DNA of 64,000 nucleotides from Falsirhodobacter deserti. Its GTDB lineage: Bacteria > Pseudomonadota > Alphaproteobacteria > Rhodobacterales > Rhodobacteraceae. A model generated the notes under the pieces. That model saw nothing but the letters and a program-made list of their open reading frames with translations, was not told the DNA's origin and ran no database searches. Positions 24,961 to 35,036 of the stretch are shown in pieces (the first letter of the stretch is position 1; each line of letters begins with the position of its first letter). The stretch lies in the NCBI RefSeq assembly GCF_004015795.1, contig NZ_ML137218.1, forward strand, positions 297,548 to 361,547, in the 5' to 3' direction. The position numbers and the translations under genes are program-made.

Positions 24961-25893
24961 TCAGCGAAATGCAGCGCCATTTTGCGCCAGTTCGGCCAGA
25001 AGCTGCTGTTTCAGCCGTGTGGCGGTGGCGGACCGGCTGCGTCCCTTGGCTTCGATGATGTAACAGGGGGGCACGCTCAGATCCTCTGCCATATCCAGCA
25101 TGGCAAAGCCTGACATGCCCGGCTGGGCGATCAGGGCCCCGACCTCCTCGGACATGGGGGCGACGGCATCGCTGTCTGAAAGGAAGGCCATCATCATCAG
25201 CAAGGAACTTGTAACGATCACGTTCGAAGATGGGGGGGCACCAGTTCGGGCCAGCGCGTCTTCTACCGCATGACGGATGGGGGCGCTGCGGTCCTGGATG
25301 ATCCAGTCATGCTGCGCCAGCGCCGTCAGCGGCAGGCGGGTTCGTCCGGCGAGCGGGTGATCGCGGCGCACCAGGAAGCGGATCTTCTCCGCCCCGGCAA
25401 GCTGAATGGTGAATTCGCTGCGGCGAATGCCTTCGGGCAGGCGGGCGATGACCAAATCGTATTCGCCAGCCATCAGCCCCCGCACAAGTGCCGCCGAGGG
25501 CGCGACATCCACCGAAACCTGAACATCCGGCGCCAGCGCCTTCAGGCGCCGGATGGCCGGCACCATCAGGCCCAGCGCAGGCCCCGTGACCGCGCCCGCG
25601 CGCACGCTGCCCGCGCGGCCGTCGCGCAGGCCCTCGACCTCGCGCGTCAGATCGCGCATCCCGACAATCATCGCATGGGCATGGCGCGCGAAAACCTGCC
25701 CCATCGCCGTAAGCTCCATCCCCTTGGGGTGGCGGTCGAACAGCGGGCTGCCGATCGCACGCTCGATCTCGGCCAGCATGCGCGATGCGGCGGGCTGCGA
25801 CAGTTTCAGAACGGATGCGGCAATCTGCAACTGCCCGTGTTCGGCGATTGCCGCGATCAGGCGCATCTGGTCCAGCTTCAGGTTCATCTGCAT
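24961..25893 (-). CDS. gbpR: LysR-type regulator GbpR-like (galactose/arabinose uptake)
   Basis: This 310-aa LysR-family activator has an N-terminal winged helix-turn-helix (LDQMRLIAAIAEHGQLQIAASVLKLSQPAASRMLAEIERAIGSPLF, residues about 7-55) and a periplasmic-binding-protein-like effector domain. It diverges from chvE-gguABC, the standard position of GbpR, which in Agrobacterium and Azospirillum activates the sugar-binding protein gene in response to galactose, arabinose and fucose. The name rests on context plus the overall match; the effector here is inferred. Its 3' end lies 5 bp from the duplicated tRNA flank, so the accessory region begins directly behind it. Confidence 0.82.
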   Translation of the reverse strand: MQMNLKLDQMRLIAAIAEHGQLQIAASVLKLSQPAASRMLAEIERAIGSPLFDRHPKGMELTAMGQVFARHAHAMIVGMRDLTREVEGLRDGRAGSVRAGAVTGPALGLMVPAIRRLKALAPDVQVSVDVAPSAALVRGLMAGEYDLVIARLPEGIRRSEFTIQLAGAEKIRFLVRRDHPLAGRTRLPLTALAQHDWIIQDRSAPIRHAVEDALARTGAPPSSNVIVTSSLLMMMAFLSDSDAVAPMSEEVGALIAQPGMSGFAMLDMAEDLSVPPCYIIEAKGRSRSATATRLKQQLLAELAQNGAAFR

Positions 25894-26014
25894 CGCGATA
25901 TACCGAATTTGATATGTGGATTGCAGCTTAAATCATTTGATCGACATGAACCACCGGATCAATCTGCACCCAGAAGCCGGGCCGGGGAGGGTCGGGCATC
26001 TTGGGAGGATTCGG
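25894..26014. promoter_or_regulatory. Divergent gbpR-chvE control region
   Basis: This 121-bp gap contains an AT-rich island (25897-25925, ATATACCGAATTTGATAT) in otherwise GC-rich DNA. That is the expected place for a LysR-type operator (T-N11-A) and overlapping promoters. No perfect palindrome is seen. The SD GGGAGGA lies at 26003-26009 before the chvE ATG. Confidence 0.4.
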
Positions 26015-27079
26015 ATGAAACGGAAGCTGTTCGCGGCAGTCGCTGCGATGGGCGTGTCGCTGCTTGCTTTGCAGGCTTCGGCGCAGGACAAGGGCCTGGT
26101 CGGTATCGCCATGCCCACGAAATCGTCGGCCCGCTGGATCGATGACGGCAACAACATGGTGAAGGCACTGCAAGAGGCCGGTTATACCACCGACCTGCAA
26201 TATGCCGAAGATGACATTCCAAACCAGCTGTCCCAGATCGAGAACATGATCGTGAAGGGCGCGAACGTGCTGGTCATCGCTTCTATCGACGGAACAACCC
26301 TGTCGAACGTGCTGGAGAATGCCGCCGCTGCCGAGATTCCGGTCATCGCCTATGATCGCCTGATCAACGGGTCCGAGCACGTCAGCTATTACGCCACCTT
26401 CGACAACTTCCAGGTAGGCGTGCTTCAGGCCGCCAGCCTTGTGGATGGGCTGAAGGAACGCTTCCCCGATGCCAAGCCGTGGAACGTGGAGCTGTTCGGC
26501 GGCAGCCCGGACGACAACAACGCCTTCTTCTTCTATGACGGCGCGATGTCGGTGCTGCAGCCGCTGATCGACGACGGTTCGATCGTCATCGGTTCGGGCC
26601 AGACGGGGATGGAAACGGTCGGCACGCTGCGCTGGGATCCGGCGGTTGCGCAAAGCCGGATGGATAACATCCTGTCCTCCACCTATACCGACAAGCAGGT
26701 GCATGGCGTCCTGTCGCCCTATGACGGGCTGTCGATCGGGATCCTGTCGTCGCTGAAGGGCGTCGGCTACGGCTCCGGCGACATGGAAATGCCGATCGTG
26801 ACGGGGCAGGATGCCGAGGTGCAATCCGTCAAGTCGATCCTTGCCGGAGAGCAGTATTCGTCGATCTTCAAGGATACCCGCGAACTGGCCCGCGTGACCG
26901 TGGGCATGGTCGATGCGGTTCTGTCGGGCTCCGAGCCCGAGATCAACGACACCGAAACCTACAACAACGGCGTCAAGGTCGTCCCCTCCTACCTGCTGGA
27001 GCCGGTGGCGGTGGATGCTGAGAATGTCGAAGAGGTGCTGGTCGGCTCGGGCTACTACTCCGAAGACCAGATCAAGTGA
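26015..27079 (+). CDS. chvE: Multiple-sugar-binding periplasmic protein ChvE
   Basis: This 354-aa periplasmic binding protein (Peripla_BP_4) is the substrate-capturing part of an ABC importer for galactose, arabinose and related sugars. The signal peptide [20 protein letters not shown] ends ASA-QDKG. The body begins [19 protein letters not shown] and has the ChvE-like motifs [24 protein letters not shown] and [17 protein letters not shown]. The ATG at 26015 is preceded by GGGAGGAT. The gene is followed by a strong hairpin and then the ATPase gene. In plant-associated relatives ChvE also presents sugars to a sensor kinase; no such sensor is seen here. Confidence 0.92.
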   Translation: MKRKLFAAVAAMGVSLLALQASAQDKGLVGIAMPTKSSARWIDDGNNMVKALQEAGYTTDLQYAEDDIPNQLSQIENMIVKGANVLVIASIDGTTLSNVLENAAAAEIPVIAYDRLINGSEHVSYYATFDNFQVGVLQAASLVDGLKERFPDAKPWNVELFGGSPDDNNAFFFYDGAMSVLQPLIDDGSIVIGSGQTGMETVGTLRWDPAVAQSRMDNILSSTYTDKQVHGVLSPYDGLSIGILSSLKGVGYGSGDMEMPIVTGQDAEVQSVKSILAGEQYSSIFKDTRELARVTVGMVDAVLSGSEPEINDTETYNNGVKVVPSYLLEPVAVDAENVEEVLVGSGYYSEDQIK

Positions 27080-27084
27080 AGCGC

Positions 27085-27111
27085 ACGGCCCCGCCAAAAC
27101 GGCGGGGCCGT
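27085..27111 (+). promoter_or_regulatory. Strong intercistronic hairpin between chvE and gguA
   Basis: ACGGCCCCGCC (27085-27095) and GGCGGGGCCGT (27101-27111) form a perfect 11-bp GC-rich stem with a 5-nt loop, just after the chvE stop and without a U-tract. Such hairpins between binding-protein and ATPase genes usually protect the upstream mRNA or partly attenuate transcription, giving more binding protein than transporter. Confidence 0.7.
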
Positions 27112-27129
27112 CCTTCGGGAGTGACAGAC

Positions 27130-28668
27130 ATGACAGCCATCATGGAAATGCGGGGAATCACCAAGACCTTCCCCGGCGTGAAGGCGCTTGACGATGTGAA
27201 CCTGACCGTGATGCCGGGCGAGATCCACGCGATCTGCGGCGAAAACGGCGCAGGAAAATCCACCCTGATGAAGGTGCTGAGCGGGGTTTACCCCCATGGC
27301 AGCTATGAAGGCGAGATCCTGTTCGAGGGTCAGCCCATGGCCTTTCGCGGGATACAGGACAGCGAAGACAAGGGCATCATCATCATCCACCAGGAGCTGG
27401 CGCTGGTGCCGCTTCTGTCCATCGCGGAAAACATCTTTCTGGGCAACGAGGTCGCCTCGGGCGGGCGCATCGACTGGCCCGAAACCTACAAGCGGACCAC
27501 AGATGTGCTGGCCAAGGTCGGCCTGCGCGAGGCGCCGAACGTGGCCGTGGGCAAGCTGGGCGTGGGCAAGCAGCAGCTGGTGGAAATCGCCAAGGCGCTG
27601 TCCAAGCGCGTGAAGTTGCTGATCCTTGATGAACCCACCGCCTCGCTTCAGGAAAACGACAGCCAGACGCTGCTGGACCTGATGCTGGAATTCAAGGCGC
27701 AGGGGATCACCTCCATCATCATCTCGCACAAGCTGAACGAGATCCGCCGCGTGGCCGATCGGGTGACAGTGCTGCGTGACGGGCATACCGTGTCCACGAT
27801 GGACGCCCCGATCAGCGAGGAGCGCATCATCCGCGAGATGGTGGGCCGCGACATGGACAGCCGCTTCCCTGAACGCAGCCCGCAGATCGGCGAAGTTCTG
27901 ATGGAGGTGGAGGGCTGGTCGGTCCGCCACCCGGAACACGCCGAGCGCATGGTGGTGCGCGATGTGTCCTTCCACGTTCGCGCGGGGGAAATCGTGGGCA
28001 TTGCCGGCCTGATGGGCGCAGGGCGCACGGAACTGGCGATGAGCGTGTTTGGTCAAAGCTATGGCATCAAGACAGGCGGCACGGTGAAGATGCGCGGAAC
28101 CGCGGTCGACACCTCCTCCGTGCGGCGGGCGGTGACGGCGGGGCTTGCCTATGTGACCGAGGATCGCAAGGGCCTTGGTCTGATTCTCGATGATCCGATC
28201 ATGCGCAACACCACCCTGTCGGCGCTGCAGAAGGTTTCCACGAATTCGGTTCTGGACAGCGGCAAGGAACGTCAGGTGGCCGAAGATTACCGCCGGGCGC
28301 TGGCAATCCGCACGCCGGGCGTGTTCCAGAAGGTGATGAACCTTTCGGGCGGCAACCAGCAGAAGGTGGTTCTGGCCAAGTGGCTGTTCACCGATCCGCA
28401 GGTGCTGATCCTTGATGAACCCACACGCGGCATCGATGTGGGCGCGAAATTCGAAATCTATACCATCATCAACGAACTGGCCGCGCAGGGCCGGGGGGTG
28501 GTCGTCATCTCGTCCGAGATGCCGGAGCTTCTGGGCCTGTGCGACCGTATTCATGTCATGAACGAAGGGGCGTTCGTCGGCGAACTGGGACGCGGGGAAG
28601 CGTCTCAGGAACGCATCATGTCGATGATCGTCAAGGGTAAGGAAGAACATCATGGCCGCGTCGCCTGA
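27130..28668 (+). CDS. gguA: Sugar ABC transporter ATPase GguA
   Basis: This 512-aa protein is a tandem ATPase of the xylose/galactose type that powers uptake through GguB. The first domain (residues 5-240) has Walker [10 protein letters not shown] and [10 protein letters not shown]. The second (about 255-500) has a degenerate Walker A (GLMGAGRTE), the signature LSGGNQQK and LILDEPTRG. The start chosen is ATG at 27130 ([14 protein letters not shown]) with GGGAG upstream; an upstream GTG frame would cover the intercistronic hairpin. It overlaps gguB by 17 bp. Confidence 0.92.
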   Translation: MTAIMEMRGITKTFPGVKALDDVNLTVMPGEIHAICGENGAGKSTLMKVLSGVYPHGSYEGEILFEGQPMAFRGIQDSEDKGIIIIHQELALVPLLSIAENIFLGNEVASGGRIDWPETYKRTTDVLAKVGLREAPNVAVGKLGVGKQQLVEIAKALSKRVKLLILDEPTASLQENDSQTLLDLMLEFKAQGITSIIISHKLNEIRRVADRVTVLRDGHTVSTMDAPISEERIIREMVGRDMDSRFPERSPQIGEVLMEVEGWSVRHPEHAERMVVRDVSFHVRAGEIVGIAGLMGAGRTELAMSVFGQSYGIKTGGTVKMRGTAVDTSSVRRAVTAGLAYVTEDRKGLGLILDDPIMRNTTLSALQKVSTNSVLDSGKERQVAEDYRRALAIRTPGVFQKVMNLSGGNQQKVVLAKWLFTDPQVLILDEPTRGIDVGAKFEIYTIINELAAQGRGVVVISSEMPELLGLCDRIHVMNEGAFVGELGRGEASQERIMSMIVKGKEEHHGRVA

Positions 28669-29833
28669 AGCGCCCGGGCTGGGCAGCTATTTCCGCAACA
28701 ACCTGCGCGAATACGGGATACTCGTCGCGCTGGTGGTGATCATGGGGTATTTCCAGTTCGCCACCGGCGGGGTGCTGATGCGGCCCGTGAACCTGACGAA
28801 CCTATTCCTGCAGAACAGCTATATCATCATCATGGCGCTGGGCATGCTGATGGTCATCGTGTCGGGTCATATCGACCTTTCGGTGGGATCGGTCGCGGGC
28901 TTCGTGGGGGGGCTGGCCGCCGTGATGCTGGTGCACTGGAACTGGCCGGTTGCCGTCGTCATTCCGGCCTGCCTGATTGCCGGCTTCATGATCGGGGCGG
29001 CGCAGGGATACTGGATCGCTTACTGGAAGATTCCGTCATTCATCGTCACGCTGGCAGGCATGCTTGTCTTCCGCGGGCTTGCACTTTGGCTGCTGGAGGG
29101 GGCCTCGGTCGGCCCGTTCCCGCGCAGCTTCCAGGCGCTGTCCACGGGCTTTGTGCCGGACCTGTTCGGCGTGGGCAAGCCAAACGTCACCGCGCTGGTG
29201 CTGGGCGGTCTGACGGCACTGGCGCTGGTCTATCTTTCGGTGCGTGCCCGCCGCCGCCAGATGAAATACGGGATCGAGGACGAGCCCTTCGTCATCTTCG
29301 CCGTGAAGAACGCGCTGATCGTGTTCGCGCTGCTGTTCATCAGCTGGCTGCTGGCCACCTATCGCGGCCTGCCGAACGTGCTGATCACGATGGCAGTGCT
29401 GATCTCGGCCTATACGTTCCTGACGCAATCCACCACGCTGGGCCGGCGCATCTATGCCATTGGTGGCAACGAAAAGGCGGCAAAGCTTTCGGGCATCAAC
29501 ACCGAACGCCTGACCTTCCTGACCTTTGCCAACATGGGCATGCTGGCCGCGCTGGCGGGCCTTGTCTTCGCCGCCCGCCTGAACACCGCCACGCCCAAGG
29601 CCGGCGTTGGGTTCGAGCTTGACGTGATCGCGGCGGTGTTCATCGGCGGCGCATCGATGGCCGGTGGCGCTGGCAAGATCGTGGGTGCGGTGATCGGTGC
29701 CTTCATCATGGGCGTGATGAACAACGGGATGTCCATCCTCGGGATCGGCATCGACTATCAGCAGGTGATCAAGGGGCTGGTGCTGCTGGCTGCCGTGATC
29801 TTCGACGTGTACAACAAGAACCGCCAAGGGTAA
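28652..29833 (+). CDS. gguB: Sugar ABC transporter permease GguB
   Basis: The 393-aa inner-membrane permease (BPD_transp_2 family) has about ten hydrophobic segments, starting with [20 protein letters not shown] and including [20 protein letters not shown], the [10 protein letters not shown] motif typical of this family. The C-terminal part ([23 protein letters not shown]) is also family-typical. It forms the membrane pore for ChvE-delivered sugars with GguA as motor. Its start lies inside the 3' end of gguA, indicating coupled translation, and gguC follows 4 bp later. Confidence 0.92.
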   Translation: MAASPEAPGLGSYFRNNLREYGILVALVVIMGYFQFATGGVLMRPVNLTNLFLQNSYIIIMALGMLMVIVSGHIDLSVGSVAGFVGGLAAVMLVHWNWPVAVVIPACLIAGFMIGAAQGYWIAYWKIPSFIVTLAGMLVFRGLALWLLEGASVGPFPRSFQALSTGFVPDLFGVGKPNVTALVLGGLTALALVYLSVRARRRQMKYGIEDEPFVIFAVKNALIVFALLFISWLLATYRGLPNVLITMAVLISAYTFLTQSTTLGRRIYAIGGNEKAAKLSGINTERLTFLTFANMGMLAALAGLVFAARLNTATPKAGVGFELDVIAAVFIGGASMAGGAGKIVGAVIGAFIMGVMNNGMSILGIGIDYQQVIKGLVLLAAVIFDVYNKNRQG

Positions 29834-29837
29834 TCCA

Positions 29838-30794
29838 ATGCATCTTTCGCAACTGAAAGCGGGCGGCGTGGTCGTGCGCACCGCCACCAGCCGACTTGTC
29901 GCCGGCGCGACGATCTTCGATCTGGCAACCGAGGCGATCCGCACGAACCGTCCCCTTTCGGCAGTCATTCCCGAAGGGGGGGAGGCGGTGGATCTGCCCG
30001 CCCTTGCCGCTGAAGGCAAGCTGGACGTGCCGCTGCGCCATCCGGAACCGGCGCGGATGTTCCTGACGGGAACCGGCCTGACCCATACCGGATCGGCCAG
30101 CGCCCGTGATGCGATGCACGCAACCGAGGGCCTTTCGGACAGCATGAAGATGTTCCGCATGGGGCTGGAAGGCGGCAAGCCAGAAAGCGGTGTCGGCGTG
30201 CAGCCCGAATGGTTCTACAAGGGAACGGGCGTTCAGGCCGTTGCGCCGAACGATCCCCTCGTCTCGCCGTCCTTCGCGCTGGACGGGGGGGAGGAGCCGG
30301 AGATCGCCGCCTTCTACATCAACGGGCCGGACGGGATGCCGCACCGCGTGGGCTTCAGCCTTGCCAATGAATTCTCGGACCATGTGACCGAGCGGGTGAA
30401 CTACCTGTTCCTTGCGCATTCCAAGTTGCGCCCTGCCGCCTTCGGGCCGGAACTTCTGGTGGGCGATCTTCCGCAGGATATCCGCGGCACCTCGCGCATC
30501 CTGCGCAACGGCCAGCCCATCTTCGAGGCGCCCTTCCTTTCGGGCGAGGCGAACATGAGCCATTCGATCGCCAATCTTGAACATCATCACTTCAAGTATC
30601 TGCCATTCCGCCAGCCGGGCGATCTGCACGTGCACATGTTCGGCACCGCCACTCTGTCCTTCGCGGCAGGAATCCGCACCGAGGCGGGCGATGTATTCGA
30701 GATCGAGGCACCCGATTTCGGCCTGCCGCTGCGCAACCCGATGGCGATCGAGGCGGGGGACGCGCAGCGCCCCGTCACCGTTGCCGTGCTTTGA
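29838..30794 (+). CDS. gguC: GguC / AraD1-family FAH-fold enzyme
   Basis: This 318-aa protein matches GguC, the third gene of the ggu operon, of the fumarylacetoacetate-hydrolase superfamily. A typical FAH-type core is visible (FLTGTGLTHTGSASARDAMH, GVQPEWFYKGTG, EEPEIAAFYINGPDG with acidic metal ligands, LEHHHFKYLPFRQPGDLHVH). It is predicted to act on a 2-keto-3-deoxy sugar acid from galactose or arabinose; the exact reaction in this organism is not settled by sequence. It sits between the transporter and the dehydratase in one tight operon. Confidence 0.8.
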   Translation: MHLSQLKAGGVVVRTATSRLVAGATIFDLATEAIRTNRPLSAVIPEGGEAVDLPALAAEGKLDVPLRHPEPARMFLTGTGLTHTGSASARDAMHATEGLSDSMKMFRMGLEGGKPESGVGVQPEWFYKGTGVQAVAPNDPLVSPSFALDGGEEPEIAAFYINGPDGMPHRVGFSLANEFSDHVTERVNYLFLAHSKLRPAAFGPELLVGDLPQDIRGTSRILRNGQPIFEAPFLSGEANMSHSIANLEHHHFKYLPFRQPGDLHVHMFGTATLSFAAGIRTEAGDVFEIEAPDFGLPLRNPMAIEAGDAQRPVTVAVL

Positions 30795-30805
30795 AGGACA
30801 TTGCC

Positions 30806-32551
30806 ATGACCGCATTCACGCCCAAGCCCTGGCCCCGCAAGCTTCGTTCGCAGGAATGGTATGGCGGCACCTCGCGCGATACGATCTATCACCGCGGCTG
30901 GATGAAGAACCAGGGCTACCCGCACGATCTGTTCGACGGGCGCCCCGTGATCGGCATCCTGAACACGTGGTCGGACCTGACGCCCTGCAACGGCCACCTG
31001 CGCGAACTGTCGGAAAAGGTAAAGGCCGGCATCTGGGAGGCCGGCGGCTTCCCGGTGGAGGTTCCTGTCTTTTCCGCCTCGGAAAACACGTATCGTCCCA
31101 CTGCGATGATGTATCGCAACCTTGCCGCCATGGCGGTGGAGGAGGCGATCCGGGGCCAGCCGATGGATGGCTGCGTGCTGCTGGTTGGCTGCGACAAGAC
31201 CACGCCCAGCCTGATCATGGGCGCGGCCAGCGTGGACCTGCCCGCCATCGTCGTGACGGGCGGGCCGATGCTGAACGGGTATTTCCGGGGCGAGCGGGTG
31301 GGATCGGGCACCCACCTGTGGAAATTCTCGGAGATGGTGAAGGCAGGCGAGATGACGCAGGCCGAATTCCTTGAGGCGGAGGCGTCAATGTCCCGCTCCA
31401 CCGGGACGTGCAACACGATGGGCACGGCCAGCACCATGGCCTCCATGGCCGAGGCGCTGGGCATGGCCCTTTCGGGCAACGCGGCAATCCCGGCCGTGGA
31501 CAGCCGGCGCCGCGTGGTGGCGCAGATGTCGGGCCGGCGCATCGTGCAGATGGTGAAAGACGATCTGAAACCGTCCGACATCATGACCCGCCAGGCGTTC
31601 GAAAACGCGATCCGCACCAACGGCGCCATCGGCGGGTCCACCAATGCCGTCATCCACCTGCTGGCTATGGCCGGCCGCGTGGGCCTTGATATCACGCTGG
31701 ACGACTGGGACAGCCTTGGCCGCGACGTGCCGACGATCGTGAACCTCATGCCCTCGGGGAAATACCTGATGGAGGAGTTTTTCTATGCCGGCGGCCTGCC
31801 CGTCGTGATGCGGCGGCTGGGTGAGGCGGGGCTGCTGCACAAGGATGCGCTGACCGTGTCCGGCCAGACTGTCTGGGACGAGGTGGCGCATGTTGTCAGC
31901 CATGGCGGCGACGTCATCCTGCCGGTGGAACAGGCGCTGGCCCCGCATGGCGGCATCGCGGTGCTGAAGGGCAACCTTGCCCCAAAGGGCGCGGTGCTGA
32001 AGCCCTCGGCCGCCAGCAAGCATCTGATGAAGCATCGCGGCCGCGCCGTCGTGTTCGAGGACATCGACGACTATAAGGCCAAGATCAACGACGAGGCGCT
32101 GGACATCGACGAGACTTGCGTGATGGTCCTGAAGAACTGCGGGCCCCGCGGCTATCCCGGCATGGCCGAGGTGGGCAACATGGGCCTGCCGCCCAAGGTG
32201 CTGAAGAAGGGCATCACCGACATGGTGCGGATTTCCGATGCACGGATGTCCGGCACGGCCTATGGCACCGTCGTCCTGCACACCTCGCCCGAGGCGGCGG
32301 TGGGCGGCCCGCTGGCCGTGGTCCGGGATGGTGACATGATCGAACTGGATGTGGACGCCCGCCGCCTGCATCTGGATATTCCGGAAGCAGAGCTTCAGGC
32401 GCGGCTGGCCGCATGGCAGCCCAATGTGGCCCCGCCCAATGGCGGCTATGCCCAGATGTTCCACCAGCATGTGCAGGGGGCCGATACGGGGGCTGATTTC
32501 GACTTCCTGCGCGGCTGCCGCGGGTCGGCCGTGGGCAAGGACAGCCATTGA
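30806..32551 (+). CDS. IlvD/Edd-family sugar-acid dehydratase (galactonate/arabinonate)
   Basis: The 581-aa protein belongs to the iron-sulfur dehydratase family that turns aldonates into 2-keto-3-deoxy acids. Cysteines of the cluster motifs are in SDLTPCNGHL, LVGCDKTTPS and STGTCNTMGTA. The C-terminal KNCGPRGYPGMAE and SDARMSGTAYGTV are family hallmarks. With DgoK and DgoA directly downstream, D-galactonate is the likely main substrate; L-arabinonate is also plausible, since the uptake system handles both. The start is ATG at 30806 after GAAGGA. Its TGA overlaps the next ATG (TGATG), indicating coupling. Confidence 0.85.
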   Translation: MTAFTPKPWPRKLRSQEWYGGTSRDTIYHRGWMKNQGYPHDLFDGRPVIGILNTWSDLTPCNGHLRELSEKVKAGIWEAGGFPVEVPVFSASENTYRPTAMMYRNLAAMAVEEAIRGQPMDGCVLLVGCDKTTPSLIMGAASVDLPAIVVTGGPMLNGYFRGERVGSGTHLWKFSEMVKAGEMTQAEFLEAEASMSRSTGTCNTMGTASTMASMAEALGMALSGNAAIPAVDSRRRVVAQMSGRRIVQMVKDDLKPSDIMTRQAFENAIRTNGAIGGSTNAVIHLLAMAGRVGLDITLDDWDSLGRDVPTIVNLMPSGKYLMEEFFYAGGLPVVMRRLGEAGLLHKDALTVSGQTVWDEVAHVVSHGGDVILPVEQALAPHGGIAVLKGNLAPKGAVLKPSAASKHLMKHRGRAVVFEDIDDYKAKINDEALDIDETCVMVLKNCGPRGYPGMAEVGNMGLPPKVLKKGITDMVRISDARMSGTAYGTVVLHTSPEAAVGGPLAVVRDGDMIELDVDARRLHLDIPEAELQARLAAWQPNVAPPNGGYAQMFHQHVQGADTGADFDFLRGCRGSAVGKDSH

Positions 32552-33420
32552 TGTGGATCGCCGCCGACTGGGGCACCAGCAACCTGCGCGTCTGGCGAAT
32601 GGACGGGGATCGCGCAACGGCCGAACGGTCGTCCGATCGCGGCATGGGCGTTCTGGCGCCCGACGGGTTCGAACCTGCACTGCTGGATCTTGTCGGTGAC
32701 TGGCTGGAGGGTCCGGTGCGGGTGGTGGTCTGCGGCATGGCCGGCGCACGTCAGGGCTGGGCCGAGGCTGCTTATCGCCCCGCGCCCTGCGCCCCGCTTG
32801 GGTTGCCGGTCGTGCGGCCGCCCTTGCGCGATCCGCGCCTGGACGTGGCGATCCTGCCCGGCCTGTCGCAGATGGCCCCACATGACGTGATGCGGGGGGA
32901 GGAGACGCAGATCGCAGGCGTTCTTGCTGCCGATCCCGCTTTCGAGGGGACGGTCTGCCTGCCCGGTACCCACAGCAAATGGGCAATGGTTTCAGGCGGA
33001 AAGGTGGCCGCCTTCCGCAGCCTGATGACGGGAGAGATGTTCGCGCTTTTGTCGGGCCAGTCCGTTCTGCGTCATTCGATGGCAGGGAAGGGGCTGGACC
33101 TCGATGCCTTCGACGAGGCTTTGGCCGAAGCGCTGGCGGCCCCCGATGCCATTCCAGCGCGCTTTTTTGCCCTGCGGGCCGAGGCGCTGCTGGCTGACCT
33201 TTCGCCGGAACGGGGACGCGGGCGGCTGTCCGGCCTGCTGATCGGGGCGGAACTGGCCGCGATGTGCCATTGGTGGCAAGGCCGCCCCGTCACGCTTGTC
33301 GGGGCCGATGACGTGACCGCAATTTATGCGCGCGCCATGCCCGACGCGCGAGTTATTTCCGGGCGCGAAGCCGTTCTGGCGGGTCTTTCCGCCGCCCATC
33401 ACCTGTTGGAGGGATCATGA
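32551..33420 (+). CDS. dgoK: 2-dehydro-3-deoxygalactonokinase
   Basis: The 289-aa kinase of the DgoK family phosphorylates 2-keto-3-deoxy-D-galactonate at C6 with ATP. The N-terminal WIAADWGTSNLRVWRMD is the family's first phosphate-binding loop. GRGMGVL-like (SDRGMGVLAP), VVCGMAGARQGW, LPGTHSKWAMV and GRLSGLLIGAEL are also conserved. The ATG lies within the overlapping TGATG of the dehydratase, and its own stop overlaps the aldolase start by 4 bp. This tight packing supports a single pathway operon from galactonate to the aldolase step. Confidence 0.9.
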   Translation: MWIAADWGTSNLRVWRMDGDRATAERSSDRGMGVLAPDGFEPALLDLVGDWLEGPVRVVVCGMAGARQGWAEAAYRPAPCAPLGLPVVRPPLRDPRLDVAILPGLSQMAPHDVMRGEETQIAGVLAADPAFEGTVCLPGTHSKWAMVSGGKVAAFRSLMTGEMFALLSGQSVLRHSMAGKGLDLDAFDEALAEALAAPDAIPARFFALRAEALLADLSPERGRGRLSGLLIGAELAAMCHWWQGRPVTLVGADDVTAIYARAMPDARVISGREAVLAGLSAAHHLLEGS

Positions 33421-34025
33421 GCCGCAACATCATCGCCATCCTGCGTGGCATCGCGCCCGAAGAGGTTCGCGACCACGCCGACGCGCTTATCGAGGCGGGG
33501 ATCGAGGTTCTGGAGGTTCCGCTGAACTCTCCGGACCCGTTCGACAGCATCCAGCGCCTGCTGGCCCGCTTCCCCTCGGCAACGATTGGCGCGGGCACTG
33601 TGCTGACGGTGGCAGAGGTGGAGCGGCTGGCCGCGCTGGGCGCGAAGATCGTCGTCTCGCCCAATGCCGATCCTCAGGTCATCGCATCCACGCGGGCCGC
33701 GGGAATGCAAAGCTGGCCGGGCGTGTTCAGCCCGTCGGAATGTTTTGCGGCGCTGCAGGCGGGTGCGACTGGGTTGAAATTCTTTCCGGCCAGCCTGATC
33801 GGCCCGGAAGGGCTGCGCGCCATCCGCGCCGTTCTGCCGCCCGAGGTGCCCTGCTATGCCGTGGGCGGTGCCGGGCCCGAAAACTTCGCGGCATGGCTGG
33901 CTGCGGGCGCGTCGGGCTTCGGGATCGGCACCGCGGTTTACCGGCCCGGCCAGTCGCCCCAGCAGACGGCACAGGCCGCCCGCCGGATCGTCGAAGCCTA
34001 TGACGCGGCGGGCGGGGCGGCGTAG
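33417..34025 (+). CDS. dgoA: 2-dehydro-3-deoxy-6-phosphogalactonate aldolase
   Basis: The 202-aa class I KDPG/KDPGal aldolase splits KDPGal into pyruvate and glyceraldehyde 3-phosphate. It shows the TIM-barrel motifs IIAILRGI, EVPLNSPDP (EAGIEVLEVP), IGAGTVLT, VVSPNAD and the Schiff-base lysine in GATGLKFFPAS. It closes the galactose operon; only 1 bp separates its stop from the stop of the convergent epimerase gene, so the two operons end back to back. The combination with DgoK fixes KDPGal rather than KDPG as the likely substrate. Confidence 0.92.
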   Translation: MSRNIIAILRGIAPEEVRDHADALIEAGIEVLEVPLNSPDPFDSIQRLLARFPSATIGAGTVLTVAEVERLAALGAKIVVSPNADPQVIASTRAAGMQSWPGVFSPSECFAALQAGATGLKFFPASLIGPEGLRAIRAVLPPEVPCYAVGGAGPENFAAWLAAGASGFGIGTAVYRPGQSPQQTAQAARRIVEAYDAAGGAA

Positions 34026-35036
34026 CTACTGCGCCGAAAAGCGCAGCCGCATCTGGCGCGCATACCTTTCCCCCGCCCGCAGGATGGGGGAGGGGAAGTC
34101 GGAACGGTTCGGGCTGTCGGGCCATTCCTGCGGCTCAAGGCAGATCGCGTCGCCCATGCGCGGGGCAAGGCCCCCCTTGCCGGTGCGCTTGCCGTCAAGG
34201 AAATTACCCGAGTAAACCTGAAGCCCGGGCTGATCAGTCCATAGTTCCATCCTTCGGCCCGTAACGGGATCGTGCAGAACCGCCGCGGCCTGGTCATCCA
34301 GACAGTAGCAGTGATCATAGCCCTGCACGCGCAACAGCTGCGGAACCCCCTGCCTGATCCCCTCGCCAAGGGGGCGGGGCTGGCGGAAATCGAATGGCGT
34401 GCCTTCAACCGGCGCCGGATTTTCGGGGATGGACACGGCATTCACCGCCAGAAACCGCGAGGCGTTCACCTGAAGGACATGCCCCATGACGTCACGCATG
34501 CCACCCTGCAGCTTGCCCCCAAGGTTGAAGAAGGAATGGTTGGTCAGGTTGACGGGCGTGTCCCGGTCCGTCTGCGCCTGCCACAGGATGGAAAGCGCGT
34601 CATCTTCCAGCGCATAGGTGACGCGGACAAGCAGGTTGCCGGGAAAGCCCTGATCCCCATCGGGGCTGTGGGTGGACAGGGTGACAGCGTCGTCCTCGAC
34701 GGTTTCGATCTGCCAGTGTCGGCGGTCCAGACCTTCCGGCCCGCCATGCACCGCGTTCGGCCCGTCATTCGGTGGCACCTGGCCGCCGGGAAAGCGGCCA
34801 CCTGCAATGCGGTTGGCAAAGCGTCCGATGGTTGCGCCAAAGAAATCGCGATGCGCCAGATAACCGTCCGGCCCGTCATGGCCGAGCACCACGTCATCCA
34901 GCCGGCCATCGCGATCCGGCACGATCAGCGCCTGAAGGGCGGCACCGAAGGTGATGATCCGCGCCTCCAGCCCCGAAGGGCGGCGCAGGGTCACACGCTC
35001 CATCTGCGGGCCGAAGGGTTCGCGTGTTGCCGTCAT
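34026..35036 (-). CDS. galM: Aldose 1-epimerase (mutarotase)
   Basis: The 336-aa GalM-type enzyme interconverts alpha and beta anomers of galactose and other aldoses, supplying the form used by the dehydrogenase. Visible motifs are IGRFANRIAGGRF, NAVHGGPEGLDRRHW with the catalytic His, NLTNHSFFNLGG and a Glu near the C-terminus (AICLEPQEWPDSPN). The start at 35036 overlaps the dehydrogenase stop as ATGA, so both are translated together. A longer open reading upstream would run through the dehydrogenase gene in another frame and is rejected. Confidence 0.92.
   Translation of the reverse strand: MTATREPFGPQMERVTLRRPSGLEARIITFGAALQALIVPDRDGRLDDVVLGHDGPDGYLAHRDFFGATIGRFANRIAGGRFPGGQVPPNDGPNAVHGGPEGLDRRHWQIETVEDDAVTLSTHSPDGDQGFPGNLLVRVTYALEDDALSILWQAQTDRDTPVNLTNHSFFNLGGKLQGGMRDVMGHVLQVNASRFLAVNAVSIPENPAPVEGTPFDFRQPRPLGEGIRQGVPQLLRVQGYDHCYCLDDQAAAVLHDPVTGRRMELWTDQPGLQVYSGNFLDGKRTGKGGLAPRMGDAICLEPQEWPDSPNRSDFPSPILRAGERYARQMRLRFSAQ

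Noticed and set aside
27055-28653. Minus-strand open frame of 532 codons opposite gguA
   Set aside because: gguA has Walker and signature motifs in the plus frame; this is a mirror of GC-rich coding DNA.
31385-32986. Long minus-strand open frame (533 codons) opposite the dehydratase and dgoK
   Set aside because: It is antisense to two clearly recognisable genes, is rich in Arg, Pro and His as expected from GC-rich shadow frames, and has no family features.
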